Under the pieces are notes generated by a model. The model saw nothing but the letters and a program-made list of their open reading frames with translations, did no database searches and had not been told where the DNA came from. The translations under genes were made by a program, and so were the position numbers. A stretch of DNA of 64,000 bases, from contig CM039120.1 of the NCBI GenBank assembly GCA_022036555.1, forward strand, positions 18,554,350 to 18,618,349. The letters run 5' to 3'. This DNA is from Microstegium vimineum (taxonomy: Eukaryota; Streptophyta; Magnoliopsida; Poales; Poaceae). This document shows, piece by piece, positions 32,246 to 47,312 of the stretch. Each line of letters opens with the position of its first letter. The first letter of the stretch is position 1.

Positions 32246-33132
32246 ACATATTTGATATCTTTTTCGTGGAGGTTGTTCTGGTTGATTATTGAGGGCTAAT
32301 GTTAACAACATGCTATGTGGGCTAATCGTTTTTGTCACGTGATTGAACAATTGGATATATAGTCCAGTTGGCGGTGAAATAATTATACTTTTATAAGCCT
32401 TAAAGTTGTATTTCATTGAAGTATTACACAAGTAATCCAGAATTAACGGAATTACCGAGAGACCCTTGTGGTTATTATGTTAGCGAGATAATTACTATAA
32501 GGGATCATTTGGATCCCTTCATTTTAGAAGAATTAGAATCTACCTAATGGATTAGGCTATTTGATTTGAAACTTGATATTCCACAGCTTTTCCAAGCTTA
32601 CAGATAAGTCTATCTCAAATTTAAATGGTGAAAGATGAGAATAGATTAATTTTATACAGGATAATGTTACGGTACAAACTTTATCTCTGAAGAGGTAATA
32701 TTTCAAATCAATCTGAGCCATTGATTTTTTACATTTTATAAATTATTTAATAAACTTAAAAATTACAAAAACAAAATAAAATCTCAGCGCATCCTCTAAT
32801 GATGGAAGGAAAATCTAGAAAGACATGCACCAATTTCCTACATGCAAGCCGATTCTCCTATAATCACGGACACGTAGCTAGTCCCTTCCTTCTTCCGTGG
32901 AGACACATGTATTAAATTTGAGCATGCACAGTTATTTATTCTAGTAAAATGATGATAAAGTAAGTAAATATTTGTTGTCTTGAAAATCAAGTTGATATCC
33001 AAATATAAATTTAAAGTTAACTATTCGATTCATATACATATATAATATGTGTGATGCTTTCTGAATATCAATAATTAATATAGTTTTTTATCAATATTAG
33101 AGTTTGCCGCACCTAAAGAAAAAGGTCACTAA

Positions 33133-33179
<47 letters not shown>

Positions 33180-34395
33180 CATACAAACTTTTATTAAATC
33201 CTTACAAACCTTTTTTTTATCAAATTCTAAATTTACAAATGAAATTAAGTTGCATGCACTAACACCTAAAATGCATACTCACGCTAAAAATTTAATACAA
33301 ATCAAAATATATCAAATTCAAAGTTATAAAATAAAAAAGGTTTACCATATCAGTCAGAGATCACACATACATCAATCAAATCTAGAAAAGATTTTTTATA
33401 TCTAATACTTGTCATATTTATCCTATTTTATAAAATAAAAAATAAAAAATATACATTTCATCTATTACCTCTTAGCCATCGTGACCGTCGGATCGAAATC
33501 AATGAACGACTCACAGTCATTTGGGGTACCATAGCAAAACCCTTGTATAGATCATCGTGCTATACTTCTACTAACTATAGTAATTATCTCCCTGTATGAC
33601 TAACAATAATATTCAAATATATTCTATATACAACTATATTAGTTTATCTATGTCTAAATTATAATTATTAGAATGAATTTAATTTCAAGGATTCAAACGG
33701 GTCTAAGGGTGTCCGAAATGATGCTAGCTACGTAGCTAGCTGATGTGGAGGTGAGAGACAAAAACAAATATTATTGTATACTATTAGACCCACGCGTTCA
33801 TCTCTCAGATCCTTGAACTACGTAAAATAGACTAGCTATTTGCTCATGGTTAGTGACTGTTCTCTCTAGCTGTTGGGGACGCGGGACGCCCTAAGAGAAA
33901 TCTTGTTCTTAACATACAAAATATTGTCGAGTTCTTGTGGAAAAAAAAGAGAGGGGAAAATGGATTGCACATTTCAGTGTTCTCGGCACAAGTTTTTAGG
34001 TGCCGTGGTCCTCCATGTTTAAAGTGTTCACTTTGCAAATATAAAAATTATATGAATAGATTTATCTTGAAAAATATTTTCATAAAAGTATACATATATC
34101 ACTTTTCCATAAGTATTTTTATAAAAATAAAAGGTCAAAGTTGTGTTTTGGAGACCGTGTCGCTGCCCTAAACGTCTTCTATTTCCGATACGGAGAGAGC
34201 ATACTCCTACACATATACATACTCTCATAGTACGTGGTGAGGATTCAGATGGAATTTTCCTTGGTCCCTATCTTATTGGCAATTGTTTTACTGCTTACAA
34301 TATATTTATATACATGTGCTGCACTGCATCATTAGTTCACTACGTACCCATCTGGCAAGGGTACCACCAAATACACATGACCACGCTGGTATATA
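32246..34395. other. AT-rich intergenic DNA; no gene
   Basis: Holds a TA microsatellite at about 33136-33176 and AT-rich inverted segments, but no frame with a recognisable domain. GGGATCATTTGGATCCC at about 32501 and AAACGGGTCTAAGGG at about 33697 hint at the ends of an old element. Confidence 0.4.
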
Positions 34396-34673
34396 CTCCA
34401 TCCATACAACTATATACAAGGCTCGTAAAAAATATATCTTGGAGAATTAAAACATCTCAAGTTTAACTTGATAAAACTTATATGATAATAGAATAATATT
34501 TACGATACCAACTAAATATCATTAGATTCTCCATCAATTATATTTTTATAATATATATATATATATATTTGATATCATAAATATTTATAATTTTCTTTAT
34601 AATTTTGGTCAAACTTATGATACTTTGATTTTCCAAGATTCTTGAAATGCCTCGTAATTTGAGATGGAGAGAC
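34396..34673. mobile_element. Stowaway MITE (same family as 38182)
   Basis: The ends CTCCATCCATAC and, inverted, CTCTCCATCTCAAATTAC lie near TA dinucleotides. The interior shares TTCCAAGATTCTTG and GGTCAAACTTA with the element at 38182-38441. The right edge is uncertain by a few bases. Confidence 0.65.
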
Positions 34674-35013
34674 TATATAGTAATTCTATACCAAATTAAA
34701 TACACACTACGAGGTGACCTAACGCGCCCCAAAATTTTGTGTGTTTTTTTTTAAAAAAAATACTAGTTGGGTTGAGTTTTGGCGTGCAGAACTTGCATAT
34801 TGTGTGAAAAATCTGGATCCGCACTGGAAACATATACGTCAAAAGTCGTCAACCGATTAAAAAACAACTTTTCATATATACTGTATTGATTTGCTGATCA
34901 CAAAAGTAACGGCGGTGGGAATTGAAAGGAGAGGACGACAAGTACCGGTGGGGGTCTGGAATGTGACAAGCAATGTCTCGTTTCGCCGGTAGGTATTTGG
35001 TGAAGGACAGTCT

Positions 35014-35049
<36 letters not shown>

Positions 35050-35534
35050 AGAACAGCGTGAAGGTGAAGGACAGTCTTGCAAATCACGAGAGCACGCGGA
35101 AACGAACACCCCGCTTCCGGGATGGGTCACCACCACAGTGCTGTTTTGGTAGGATCGCCGACGGACCCGCGTCGCGCGTATACACACGATGATAACTGAT
35201 AACCATTTCAGAGCTCCTTTTCCAGCCACCATTATATTCAGTCATCGCTGATGATAGCTCCATGCCAGCAGCTTCGATCGGATCGTCCTTTATTGTATCA
35301 CAGTAGTGCTACTCTACACAACTCAATGTACTAAAGTTTAGTTATATGTTACCTCGCCTACAGTACTCTGATAAAGCTAACTTGAAACTGTTGGAGTAAT
35401 CATTAGGACCCAACCACAGAGACTTGGAAAGCAAGCTAAATCACACATTTGACATCAATCTTAATCTCAAACATCGATAAACCATGCAGTAGCACGGTAC
35501 AATAACACAGATAAACATTGAAGTTCTATACCCT
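34674..35534. other. Intergenic; poly-T tract, no gene
   Basis: A run of 38 or so T at about 35011-35048 is flanked by a short direct repeat (GTGAAGGACAGTCTT at about 35000 and 35062). This fits a target duplication around a poly(A)-tailed retroposed insertion on minus that is almost nothing but tail. Confidence 0.45.
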
Positions 35535-35990
35535 TCAAGAAACACGTCGTGGATAGCCCCACTTGTGAGATCTGTAACCTGGAAGATGAGACCCCTGAGC
35601 GCATTCTATGGAGATGCAGCCTGGGACGGCAAGTCTCGCCCTGATGACTCAAGTGTCGATCGTCTGTGCTCCACCCTACCTTCGGACGGAATGCCACCCG
35701 ACCAATTCCCAGCTTTCTTGGCCCTCGTCAGTTGGTAGATTTGGAAGGCCAGAAATGCTATGGTCTTCAGAAATGAGTCTCTCAGTATCCAGCAGGTCCT
35801 ATTTCTCTGTAAGACTGCTGCAGTGCAATGGCGACATCGGTTCCCAAGAAGGTCGAAACCCACTGCTGAAGCATGGTGTTCCATCTTCGAGATGGCTAGA
35901 CAGGGTCAAGGTTAACATCCGGTCCTTGGGTCTTGTACTCCCTACCTTTACTATTCTGATCCATTCTACTATATACCTATAATCCTGTAA
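35535..35990 (+). pseudogene. LINE (L1-type) 3' fragment: zinc-binding RT C-terminus
   Basis: A frame at about 35555-35600 reads CEICNLEDETPERILWRC, the zf-RVT zinc-binding motif found after the reverse transcriptase of plant L1-type LINEs. It continues through WKARNAMVF, IQQVLFLCKTAAVQWRHRF and AEAWCSIFEMA, usual in the terminal domain. It has frame changes and a stop after FLALVSW. Only the 3' end is present, consistent with 5' truncation on insertion. Confidence 0.6.
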
Positions 35991-38181
<2,191 letters not shown>

Positions 38182-38441
38182 CTCCCTCCATCCTAAATTG
38201 TAAGTCATTCCAAAAATTTTGGACAATCAAAATTTATAAAGTTTAACCAAATTTATATAATATAATAATAACATATTTGATATCAACTAAGTATCATTAG
38301 ATTCCTTATTAGTTATATTTGTATACTTTACTTATTTGATGTCATAAATATTTATGTTTCTCTCTATAATCTTTGGTCAAACTTAAAATACTTTGACTCT
38401 CCAAGATTCTTGGAATGACTTACAATTTGAAATGGAGGGAG
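38182..38441. mobile_element. Stowaway MITE
   Basis: 260 bp, TA on each side. The ends CTCCCTCCATCCTAAATTG and, inverted, CTCCCTCCATTTCAAATTG are long and well kept. Confidence 0.88.
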
Positions 38442-40493
38442 TACTACTGTACTAGATAGGATACAGACCATCTGAGTTGTCTGATCAGATGAGCTTTAAA
38501 ATGTCTAGCAGTAAAAATTGTTCTCAAAAAAAAAGAATATCAGTTATTATAGATATGAAGGAAAAAAAAGGAGGGCGGTTATAGTGACGCAGCATTCAGT
38601 AATCGTTATCTCCAGAACAAGCAAAAGCTCAGTCTTTGTAGCATTCTTTCTTAAAAACAATAATAATATAGTGCCCACCGAGTTCCTTTCAGGTCTCGGC
38701 TTTCAACAGATTGTACAGTAATAGTGATAGCTCCTTCCCAGTTCACACAATCCTCCTGCTGAAGAACCCATTCATTGCATTGCATGAGGGAGGCAAATGC
38801 AAACATGATGACAGTCCAGAGAAATTGGCTGATCTAGCCGTTGAGCTATATATATATATACACCTCGGACATTTACCAGTTCAGATCAAGCCTCAAGAAG
38901 AAGTAAAACCAATTGGTTCCTTAACAGAGCTAGCGATCTGAAATTCAGTACGAGTTCAGATCAAACGAAGAATTATATTGGAGGGGATGGAGTATCTGTT
39001 TGTATTAATTTTAACTGGGACATTAATTCTCTCCTGCTCAGAAGTAACCTTTTAAAATCGAAACGGACGAACGCGTTTTTTTACTCTATACTCGGTACAT
39101 CAGTGCTTTAATTTGAGCTATGTGTTCTTTCAAATTTATAAGCCAATTTATTGGTTGCTTATTTTTTTTATAGAATATTATTCAATCAACTAAAATCAGC
39201 TAGATTATGTATCAACTAGCAAATATGTATGCGTAGATAATTTATTTTGACAAGATCCTGACAAATGCTCCTAACAAGTAGTGGCAACGTAGAGAGGGTC
39301 CGATGAGCATTCATATATAACTTTTGATCCCCTAGGATGTCGCTAAGACGTGTTGTATTGAACATCTTCTCTATCTTAATACAAAGACACGCAAACCTTT
39401 TACATGATCAGAAAAAAAAATAGTGGCAAGGTAGTACTACGATACTCCTATACTGTATGCACGTAACAACAGGCCGGCTAGGATCGGAGGGGCGTAACAC
39501 AATGATTAGAGCCAAGCTATGAAGAGACGCATCTGGTTGGATCCTTGCAAGGCAAAAGACATCACTAGCCTGCCATATAGTACGAGTAAATCCGTGCGTG
39601 ACAGGAAAGCAGAACCATACGTACCTCGTAAATCCGTGCGTGACAGGAAAGCAGAACCATACGTACTGTACGTATGCATATGCATGCGGCAACCATGATA
39701 TGCAGTTGCAGGCATTGACTACTACAGTGTGCTGAGATGTTAAGAGTCACCAACTAACCGCGCGCCTGCAGTTGCAAGATGCAGGATGAGCATCAGCTAA
39801 CGTTCGAAACCAGAAAACCAAGCTCCCCCAACTCCCCACGAGGCCAGCATGTGCATCACACAGTCGAGGAGTGAGAGTGAGATGATCTCTATAACTGCTA
39901 GTGAGAGGCAGACAAGCATGTAGTGCTCGTCAGTCTGGATCCAGGAATATGGAGCCGCAGAATGGCTGGTAGGTATAGCTAGGTAGCAGTAGCTACATCT
40001 AACTCTCATTCTATAATAGTAAGTAGGGGTATATAATTGAGTTAACCATGCATCATCATCATATCACATGCACTGGTTAGGAGGCATGCGGCATAACCTT
40101 TTTCTTTTACAGGATATAGACCGAGATGCACTGCACCGAATTATTCAGAGATCGAGCGTGTGGAGCTAGATGCAGGATCCCGTCCCGTGTGTACCATTTT
40201 TTAAGGCTAGTAGCTGCCGCACATCACTGTAATGCTGGCGTGGCAACGTACGGTTGATATATAGGAGTAGTAGCTAGGGCACCAAGTGGATGTGGATGGT
40301 AATTTTTGTCTCTCTTGGCAGCAGGTCAAAGCTTGAAAAATAAGCAACAGCAGCCCTAACTAGACAAGACGGAAGAAACTCCAATAATCCAAGAGACGCG
40401 TGCCAATAAATGTTCTGAACCACACTCTTCGATCTTTTGTCCTTTTCTTGTTGTTATTTAGTATATTCCATACTACTACTCTGTATTAATATT
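38442..40493. other. Intergenic; no gene
   Basis: No coding domain seen. It contains a perfect 42-bp tandem duplication (39586-39669). Position 40494 starts the target duplication of the Pack-MULE. Confidence 0.4.
39586..39669. repeat. 42-bp tandem duplication
   Basis: GTAAATCCGTGCGTGACAGG occurs at 39586 and at 39628, identical through CAGAACCATACGTAC. Confidence 0.9.
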
Positions 40494-40503
40494 AATTATT
40501 AAT
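40494..40503. repeat. MULE target-site duplication, left copy
   Basis: AATTATTAAT, matching the right copy at 51887-51896. Ten bases is within the 9-11 bp usual for Mutator-like elements. Confidence 0.8.
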
Positions 40504-40865
40504 ATAAAAAGTCTACTTATCCCATGAACTATTGATACGCATCTAGCCTAGGCCCTCACTATAAAACCGGGTATTCTACACTCTAAGGGCCTATTTGGAA
40601 CGCGGAAATTTTTCCCGTTCCTGTGTTTTTCCTGTGAAAATGAACTGATTCTTGTGAAATTCCTGCGTAATTTTCCTGCGTTCCAAACATGCCCTAAAGT
40701 TTTGCAAACAAGACAACGAACCACCTAGGGCGGTTTGGAAGGGTGGTTTCGCTGACGTGATGTTCAGCATGTAAGCGGTATGACACGTTGGCGAAGGGGC
40801 TGGCGTGCATGGCCACTGACTGGTGGGCACCACCTGTCAGCATGCACCCACCCTGAAATACTCTC
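40504..40865. repeat. Left terminal inverted repeat of the MULE
   Basis: Shares with the right copy GGCCTAGG, AAAACCGGGTATT, AAAGTTTTGCAAAC, GTTTCGCTGAC and TGGCGTGCATGGCCACT-type blocks in inverted order. Interrupted by the Tourist MITE at 40587-40694. Confidence 0.85.
40587..40694. mobile_element. Tourist MITE inside the MULE inverted repeat
   Basis: The 108-bp insert has ends GGGCCTATTTGGAACGC and, inverted, GGGCATGTTTGGAACGC, with TAA on both sides (40584-40586 and 40695-40697). The right MULE arm, which lacks it, gives the empty-site sequence CTCTAAAGTTTTGC, so the insertion is confirmed by comparison within the window. Confidence 0.92.
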
Positions 40866-40889
40866 TCTCCTCCGATCGTCTCACCTCCG

Positions 40890-41603
40890 GCACTAGTTAG
40901 GCCACCGAGATGGACCTCCTGGCTCTTCTTGTTGTGGTGCAGGAAGATGAACACAGCCGCGAACGACACCAGCGCCGTGATGAGGAAGATCGCCGCGACG
41001 CCCCACGCCGCCAACCTGAACCGCAAGTGCTTCCGTGTCGTGCGGCCACCGCCGTCGCCAGCCGGTCTGCTGCTGCTGCTGCCGCTTCCATAAGCTGGAT
41101 CACCGGACGAGCCCTCCCGGCTGCACTCGGCGTTCACAACCTTGCCACAGAGCCTGAGGTTGTGGCCGAACGCGCTGACTGAGAACCGGCGCAGCACGCC
41201 GGTGCCGGGGACCTCGTCCTGGAGGAAGTTGTAGGAGACGTTGAAGACGACCAGGCCGTGTTGCTGGAATGTCGGGACGGTGCCGTTGAGCAGGTTGTCC
41301 TGGAGCTCGAGCCGCTCCAGCTCCCGCAGCGACGTGGCGTAGCCGTGCGGGATGGGCCTCGAGAACCGGTTGCTGGACAGGTCGACGACGTGGAGCCGAC
41401 ATGCCGTGGAGCCCCGGGAGCGCGTCGTGGAGCGCGTTCCCACGCAGGGACAGCGCCTCGAGGCGCGACACGCCCCGGAGCACGCCGCGCGGGAGCCTGC
41501 CCGTGAGATGCGCGCCGTCGAGCGCCACGCCAACCACGCGCCCGTCGCCGTCGCATGACACACCGCGCCACCGGCTCCGCTCGCCGTGGCACGGAGGCCC
41601 CTT
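40890..41603 (-). pseudogene. Captured LRR receptor-kinase fragment, 3' part
   Basis: On minus, just inside the Copia edge, the frame reads an LRR N-terminal cap (SRWRGVSCDGDGRVVGV) and first repeats (ALDGAHLTGRLPRGVL). A 1-nt frame change near 41400 follows. Further LRRs (LHVVDLSSNRF, LERLELQDNLLNGTVP) lead to a CGKVVNAEC cap, a Ser/Gly-rich linker and one transmembrane helix (about AAWGVAAIFLITALVSFAAV) with a basic stop-transfer. No kinase domain follows; the sequence runs into the MULE repeat. The domain plan matches plant LRR receptor-like kinases cut after the membrane helix. The N-terminal part continues across the Copia insert at 51008. Confidence 0.8.
41599..41603. repeat. Copia 2 target duplication, left copy (CCCTT)
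   Basis: The right copy at 51008-51012 is CCCGT, a one-base difference. Joining the two flanks with one CCCGT restores an unbroken reading frame of the captured LRR gene, which supports this as the insertion point. Confidence 0.7.
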
Positions 41604-42983
41604 TGAAAGGTCCTAGATGGCCAGAGAGGCGGTGAATAGCCTAATAAAAATTCTACAAATCACTAAAGTAAAAGGTTAGATAACACTTAAGCAAAGCTTT
41701 TTTCTCTAGCTCTACTTGGCGTGCAAAGCCACCTATCCAATGCAATTCTAGTTAGTTAAGTGCCTAACAATCAATAGCAAGAACCTAAGGCACTTAACAC
41801 AAGCTAGCAAGAACAACTAATAAAGAAGCTAACTAGCAAGCTAACTAGACAAGATATGAAGGAAGTAAATACAAAGAGGAGGATGATTGTTATACCGATG
41901 CCTTGTGAAGAGAATATACCAATGTGAAGATCAATCACAATAATATCACCAAGAGTAGCCGGGAGACAAGATTGACACAAGTTTTTTCTCCCGAGGTTCA
42001 TTTGATTGCCACCAAGCTAGTCCCTATTGTGTCGACTACTCAAGTGGTGATTCGGTAGCTAATAGGCAATGACAAGCCTAGTCCACTAACTCGGGCGCCA
42101 CAAAAATCCACCCAAATGAGAGTAACTCAATGACACAAGCAATCCACCAGAGTTATCCTTTGGCTCTCCGCCGAGGTGGGTACAAGCCCTCTCACAATCG
42201 ATGAAGCCGGCCACGAACAATCACCAACACGTGCCGAAGCTTCTCCTCAATCGTCAAGCTGTCTAGGTGTTGGAAAACACCAAGAATAACAAGAAATACC
42301 GCGGCGATGACAATGACCAAGTGCCGCTAAGATGCAATGCAATGATCAATGCACTTGGATCACTCAAACTCTCACAAGAATGCAATTGAAGCAAAGAGAG
42401 ATGAGTTGGGGGCTATCTCAAGCAAGCACAAAGAGTGAGAATGAATGGGAGGTGCAAGAGAGAGCCCTAGGAGCTGGCCAAACCACTTTTATAGCCATGC
42501 AAACCGAGCTAGCCGTTTGCTCCACTTTTCTCAGTCCTCTGTGTGACTCCGGACGCAGGTTGTATAGGGGGTCCGGACCATCGCATGTGCGTCCGGACCC
42601 TCTGCCATTTGAATCTTGCCGTTGGCGTCTTCTTCTGGAGCTAACGTGTCACCTCCGGTCGCTAGGAACAGTAGCGTCCGGATCCCTTCTGCTTCTATCC
42701 GGATCCAACACAGAGCCGATCCAGAGAGTGCATTTGCTCCAGACGCGCGTTCGGTGTCCTGCGTCCGGACTGCACTTAGCGTCCGGATACTACGCAGAGA
42801 ACACCCAGAGAGCTCCAAACCTCCGGACTCACGACCGGAGTCCTGCGTCCGGACGCACAACAGCGTCCGGATCTTCTGTCCAGTGAGGCCACGCCTTAGT
42901 GTATGCCTCCGGTCGCATCCTCATTGGTCTGGACCATATCTTCCTTGCGTCCGGACCTGCGTCCGGAGGTCTATCTCGTTCAC
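41604..42983 (-). repeat. Copia 2 3' LTR, short form (about 1.38 kb)
   Basis: Highly similar to 49164-50533 from TGAAAGGTCCTAGATGG to GTCTATCTCGTTC. It lacks the outer 475 bp found in the 5' LTR. Next to it, on minus, lies AGGGGGAGC (42998-43006), a likely polypurine tract. Positions 42545-42970 are packed with TCCGGA-type hexamers. Confidence 0.85.
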
Positions 42984-43877
42984 CTTGGTAGTATTAGCTC
43001 CCCCTACATATGTGATATATGAGTTTGGTTCTTTTTGATCACATATGCATTAATAGGAATTGTGGGAGAGTGAATGCTACCAAATGATGCTAAGGTATAA
43101 AGGATGGACCTTTGAAGCGTGATACCAATCAGAGTGCAATGTGAAACCATCCTTAGCACCATGAATGCCTTGAAACCACTTGAAAACTCTTTGAGAGGCA
43201 AACTTGAGAGAACTAGATACCACATGAGAATATAAACACCCAATCATGCTAGTTCTTCAAGAACCATATTATTTAGGTTTCTAGCATTCACCACACAAGC
43301 ATATCAGGAATATAAGTACATATGCAAGCAAGCACTTATGAATGCACAAAGATATGTAACAACTTTATTCATAGGCTTGCCCCCCTACTTGTGTGCTTTT
43401 ATTTTCAAAATTTTCAAAATATTTTTCTTTGTTGTACTATTTACTTCTCCCCCCTTTGTCATCTATTATCATAAAAGATGTGCTCAAAAGGATTGATTAT
43501 TGGAGAGAAGCTTAGTTGTGGTTCAATCTAGATTACTTGCCCCAAGGTATTTAACTCGGTTTAAACCATGGACAAGCTTGTTCACACATCCTAAAATGGT
43601 TATCTTGCCCATGTTGAGCTAAACATTTGAAGTTCATATTCTAGATCAAACACTAGGATTGCAAGCCCACAAATATGTCATATTCTACCACTAGATCATA
43701 TCAAGCATAGAAGTAATAGTGGTACCATATAATCATCAAAACATTTGATTTTCATGAATGAGCCTAATGAATTGATGTCTAGATGCACTAACAAGTCCTA
43801 ATAATGGATGAATGACATGTCAATCAACTTGTACCTTGCATAGCTCGAAGGAGAGGCATGTCATATATGGGGGTGCA

Positions 43878-46800
43878 TCAACACATATTTGAGAAGTTAA
43901 GAATGTTCAATTCATTCCTTAACTTGCAAAACCTCTTCTCATCTAATAGCTTGGTGAATATATTGGCAAGTTGATCATCGGTGCCAACACTTGTGATCTT
44001 GATATCACCCTTGAGTTGATAATCCCTTATGAAGTGGTGCCTCACATCAATGTGCTTGGTTCTTGAATGTTGAACCGGATTGTTGGTTAGCTTCACTACA
44101 CTTTCATTATCACATAGCAATGGCACTTGTTTGAATTTGATTCCAAAGTCATCCAAAGTTGCTTTCATCCAAAGCAATTGAGCACAACAACTACCCGCAC
44201 TTATGTATTTGGCTTCGGCGATAGAGAGTGCAACACTATTTTGCTTCTTTGATGACCAAGATACAAGTGACATGCCTAACATTTGACACGTTCCCAATGT
44301 GCTCTTTCTATCAATCTTGCATCCCGCATAGTCGGAGTCTGAATATACAATCAACTCAAAGTTGTACCCCTTGGGATACCACAATCCAACTTCTTGTGTA
44401 TGCTTCAAGTACCTCAATATTCTCTTTGTAGCCTTCAAGTGACTTTCTCTTAGAGAGGCTTGAAATCTTGCACACATGCATACACTAAACATCACATCCG
44501 GCCTAGAAGCGGTCACATAGAGTAGGCTTCAAATCATAGACCGATACAACTTTTGATCCACCATATTACCACTAGCATCACTATCCAAGTGTCCATTAGT
44601 GTCCATTGGAGTGCTAATGCCTTTAGAATCTTCTAAGCCAAACTTCTTCATCATATCCTTGATGTACTTGCCTTGACTTACAAAGGTGTCATTCTTCAAT
44701 TGCTTGATTTGAAGACCAAGGAAGTAGCTAAGTTCACCAATCATTGACATTTCAAACTCATTTGCCATCATTTTGCCAAATTCTTCACAAAATTTTTGAT
44801 TGGTTGAACCGAATATGATGTCATCCACATAGATTTGGAGCACAAATAGATCCTTGCCAAGCTTCTTGGTGAAGAGAGTAGTATAAACCTTCCCCATAAT
44901 GAACCCTTTAGATAGAAGGAAGTCCCCTCAATCTTTCATACCATGCTCTAGGTGCTTGCTTCAAGCCATATAAAGCCTTCCTCAACTTGTACACATGGTC
45001 AGGCTTCTTGTCATCTTCAAATCCGGGAGGTTGCTCAACATATACTAACTCATTGATATATCCATTCAAGAAAGCACTCTTCACATCCATTTGGTATAGC
45101 TTGATGTTGTGTGCACATGCATAGGCCAATAGAATTCTAATTGCCTCTAATCTTGCAACCGGTGCATAGGTTTCTCCATAGTCAAGACCTTCAACTTGTG
45201 TGTAACCTTGAGCTACCAATTTTGCTTTGTTCCTCACAACTATACCATCTTGATCTTGCTTGTTTCTAAATACCCATCTTGTGCCAATCACATTGTAGTT
45301 CTTGGGTCTTTCAACTAGTTCTCAAACTTGGTTTCTAGTGAAATTGTTGAGCTCTTTATGCATAGCATTGACCCAATCAACATCTTGTAAGACCTCTTCA
45401 ATGTTTGTTGGCTCTATGGATGATACAAATGAATAGTGCTTACAAAAGGATGCCAATCTTGATCTTGTTTGAACACCATTTTTAATGTCACCAACAATTT
45501 GATCAATGGGGTGATCTCTTGCTATGTTGGTCGGTTGGAGAGTTGGAAATTGATTGCTTGAGCTTGGTTGAGATGAACTAGCAACTTGTTGATCTTGCAT
45601 TTGAGAATCACTAGCTTGCACATTAGGTGAGTTGAGCACTTGATCTTTATCATCTTCAATGTCAATCACTTGTCTTGGCCGAATATCACCAATATCCATG
45701 TTCTTCATAGCCTTTGACAATTGAGGACCACTCACATCTTCTAGATTATCATTTTCAACTCGAGAGCCATTGGTTTCATCAAATTCAACATCATGAACCT
45801 CCTCAAGTATACCACTAGCCGAATTCCAAACTCTATAGGCTTTGCTTGTGGTTGAGTAACCAAGTAAGAACCCTTCATGACATTTCTTGTCAAACTTCCC
45901 AAGTCTTGTGCCTTTCTTCAAGATGTAGCATTTGCAACCAAACACTCTAAAGTATGCAATGTTGGGCTTTCTTCCATTCAATAGCTCATATGGTGTCTTC
46001 TCCATCAATGGGTGACAATACAACTGGTTGCTAGAGTAGCAGCGGTGTTGATAGTTTCGGCCCAAAAGGATTGACTCACATTGTACTCACTAAGCATAAA
46101 TCTTGTCATATCAATCAAAGTTCTATTCTTCCTCTCAACAAGGCCATTTGATTATGGAGTGTACTTGGCCGAGAGTTGATGCTTGATTCCTAATTCATCA
46201 CATAGCTCTTCAACTCTTGTATTCTTGAATTCACTTGCATTGTCACTTCTCACTTTCTTGATGGTGGTTTCAAACTCATTGTGACATCTCTTGACAAATG
46301 ATTTGAATGTGGCAAATGTATCACTCTTGTCATTGAGAAATAATACCTAAGTGTATCTTGTAAGATCATCCACTATCACAAATCCATCCTTGTTGCCTTC
46401 AATGCTAGTGTATGTTGTTGGTCCAAATAGATACATGTGTAACAACTCAAATGCTCTACTAGTGCTTATCATGCTCTTCTTGGGATGGATGTTACCAACT
46501 TGTTTGTCGGCTTGACAAGAGTTACAAAGTTTGTCCTTCTCAAATACAACATCTTTCAAGCCTCTTACTAAGTCATGTTTGATCAATCTATTCAATTGCC
46601 CCATCCCAACATGACCAAGCCTTCTATGCCATAACCAACCCATACTTGATTTAGTGAGCAAGCAAGTTGACAATTGAGATTCACTAGCATTGAAATAAAC
46701 TAGATAGAGGTTCTCATATCTAAAGCCTTTGAAGATCAAGTTTGAACCATCCACACTAATGATCTCAACATCATCTACTCCAAATATGCATTTGAATCCA

Positions 46801-47306
46801 AGATCACGCAATTGAGCTACTGATAGAAAATTGAAGTTCAAGCTCTCAACTACCAAGACATTGGATATGCTCAAGTCATTGGATATTGCAATCTTACTAA
46901 GACCCTTGACCTTGCCTTTGCCATTATCACCAAAAGTAATACTATCAATGCCATCATTGGTGTTGGAGTTGATTGATTTGAACATTCTAGAATCCCCGGT
47001 CATGTGTTGAGTGCACCCACTATCAAGCACCCAATGCCTTCCTCCGGCTTTGTAATTGACTTACAAAACAAATTAGTTCTTCTTAGGTACCCATACTTGT
47101 TTGGGTCCTCCAAAGTTAGTGACCAAGGATTTTGGCACCCAAATAGCCTTCTTCTTTGGGCCAACAATGGGTGTGCCAACATACTTAGCCTTTACACCAT
47201 CTCTCCCTTTGGTAAGCATATAACATGAATCAAAATGCATGGAGGTGGCTTTAGAAAACTTGGTTTGACTCATGTTAAGTTTGCAATATTGGTCAATATG
47301 CCCCAC
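43878..47306 (-). pseudogene. Copia 2 pol: protease, integrase, RT, RNase H
   Basis: The second zinc-knuckle-like residues KVGHIDQYC lie near 47285. The protease motif MLDSGCTQHMTG is at about 46995-47030. GAG-pre-integrase WHRRLGHVG is near 46600. The integrase core is split: MYLFGP at about 46420 has Tyr where the first catalytic Asp should be, and VERKNR is near 46120 in a broken section. RT (45291-44529) holds GTRWVFRNKQDQDG, YQMDVKSAFLNG and the catalytic YVDDIIFGS. RNase H (44516-43878) holds YSDSDYAG and EAKY. The frame changes near 46065-46347 and again near 44900. A stop lies at 44529. Nonfunctional. Confidence 0.88.
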
Positions 47307-47312
47307 TTACTT

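Noticed and set aside
40910..41616. Plus-strand frames opposite the LRR fragment
   Set aside because: High GC opens the opposite strand; the LRR motifs read only on minus.
42332..43038. Frames of 184 and 140 aa in the Copia 2 LTR, repeated at 49884-50575
   Set aside because: They occur in both LTR copies and are driven by the TCCGGA array; no evidence of a protein.
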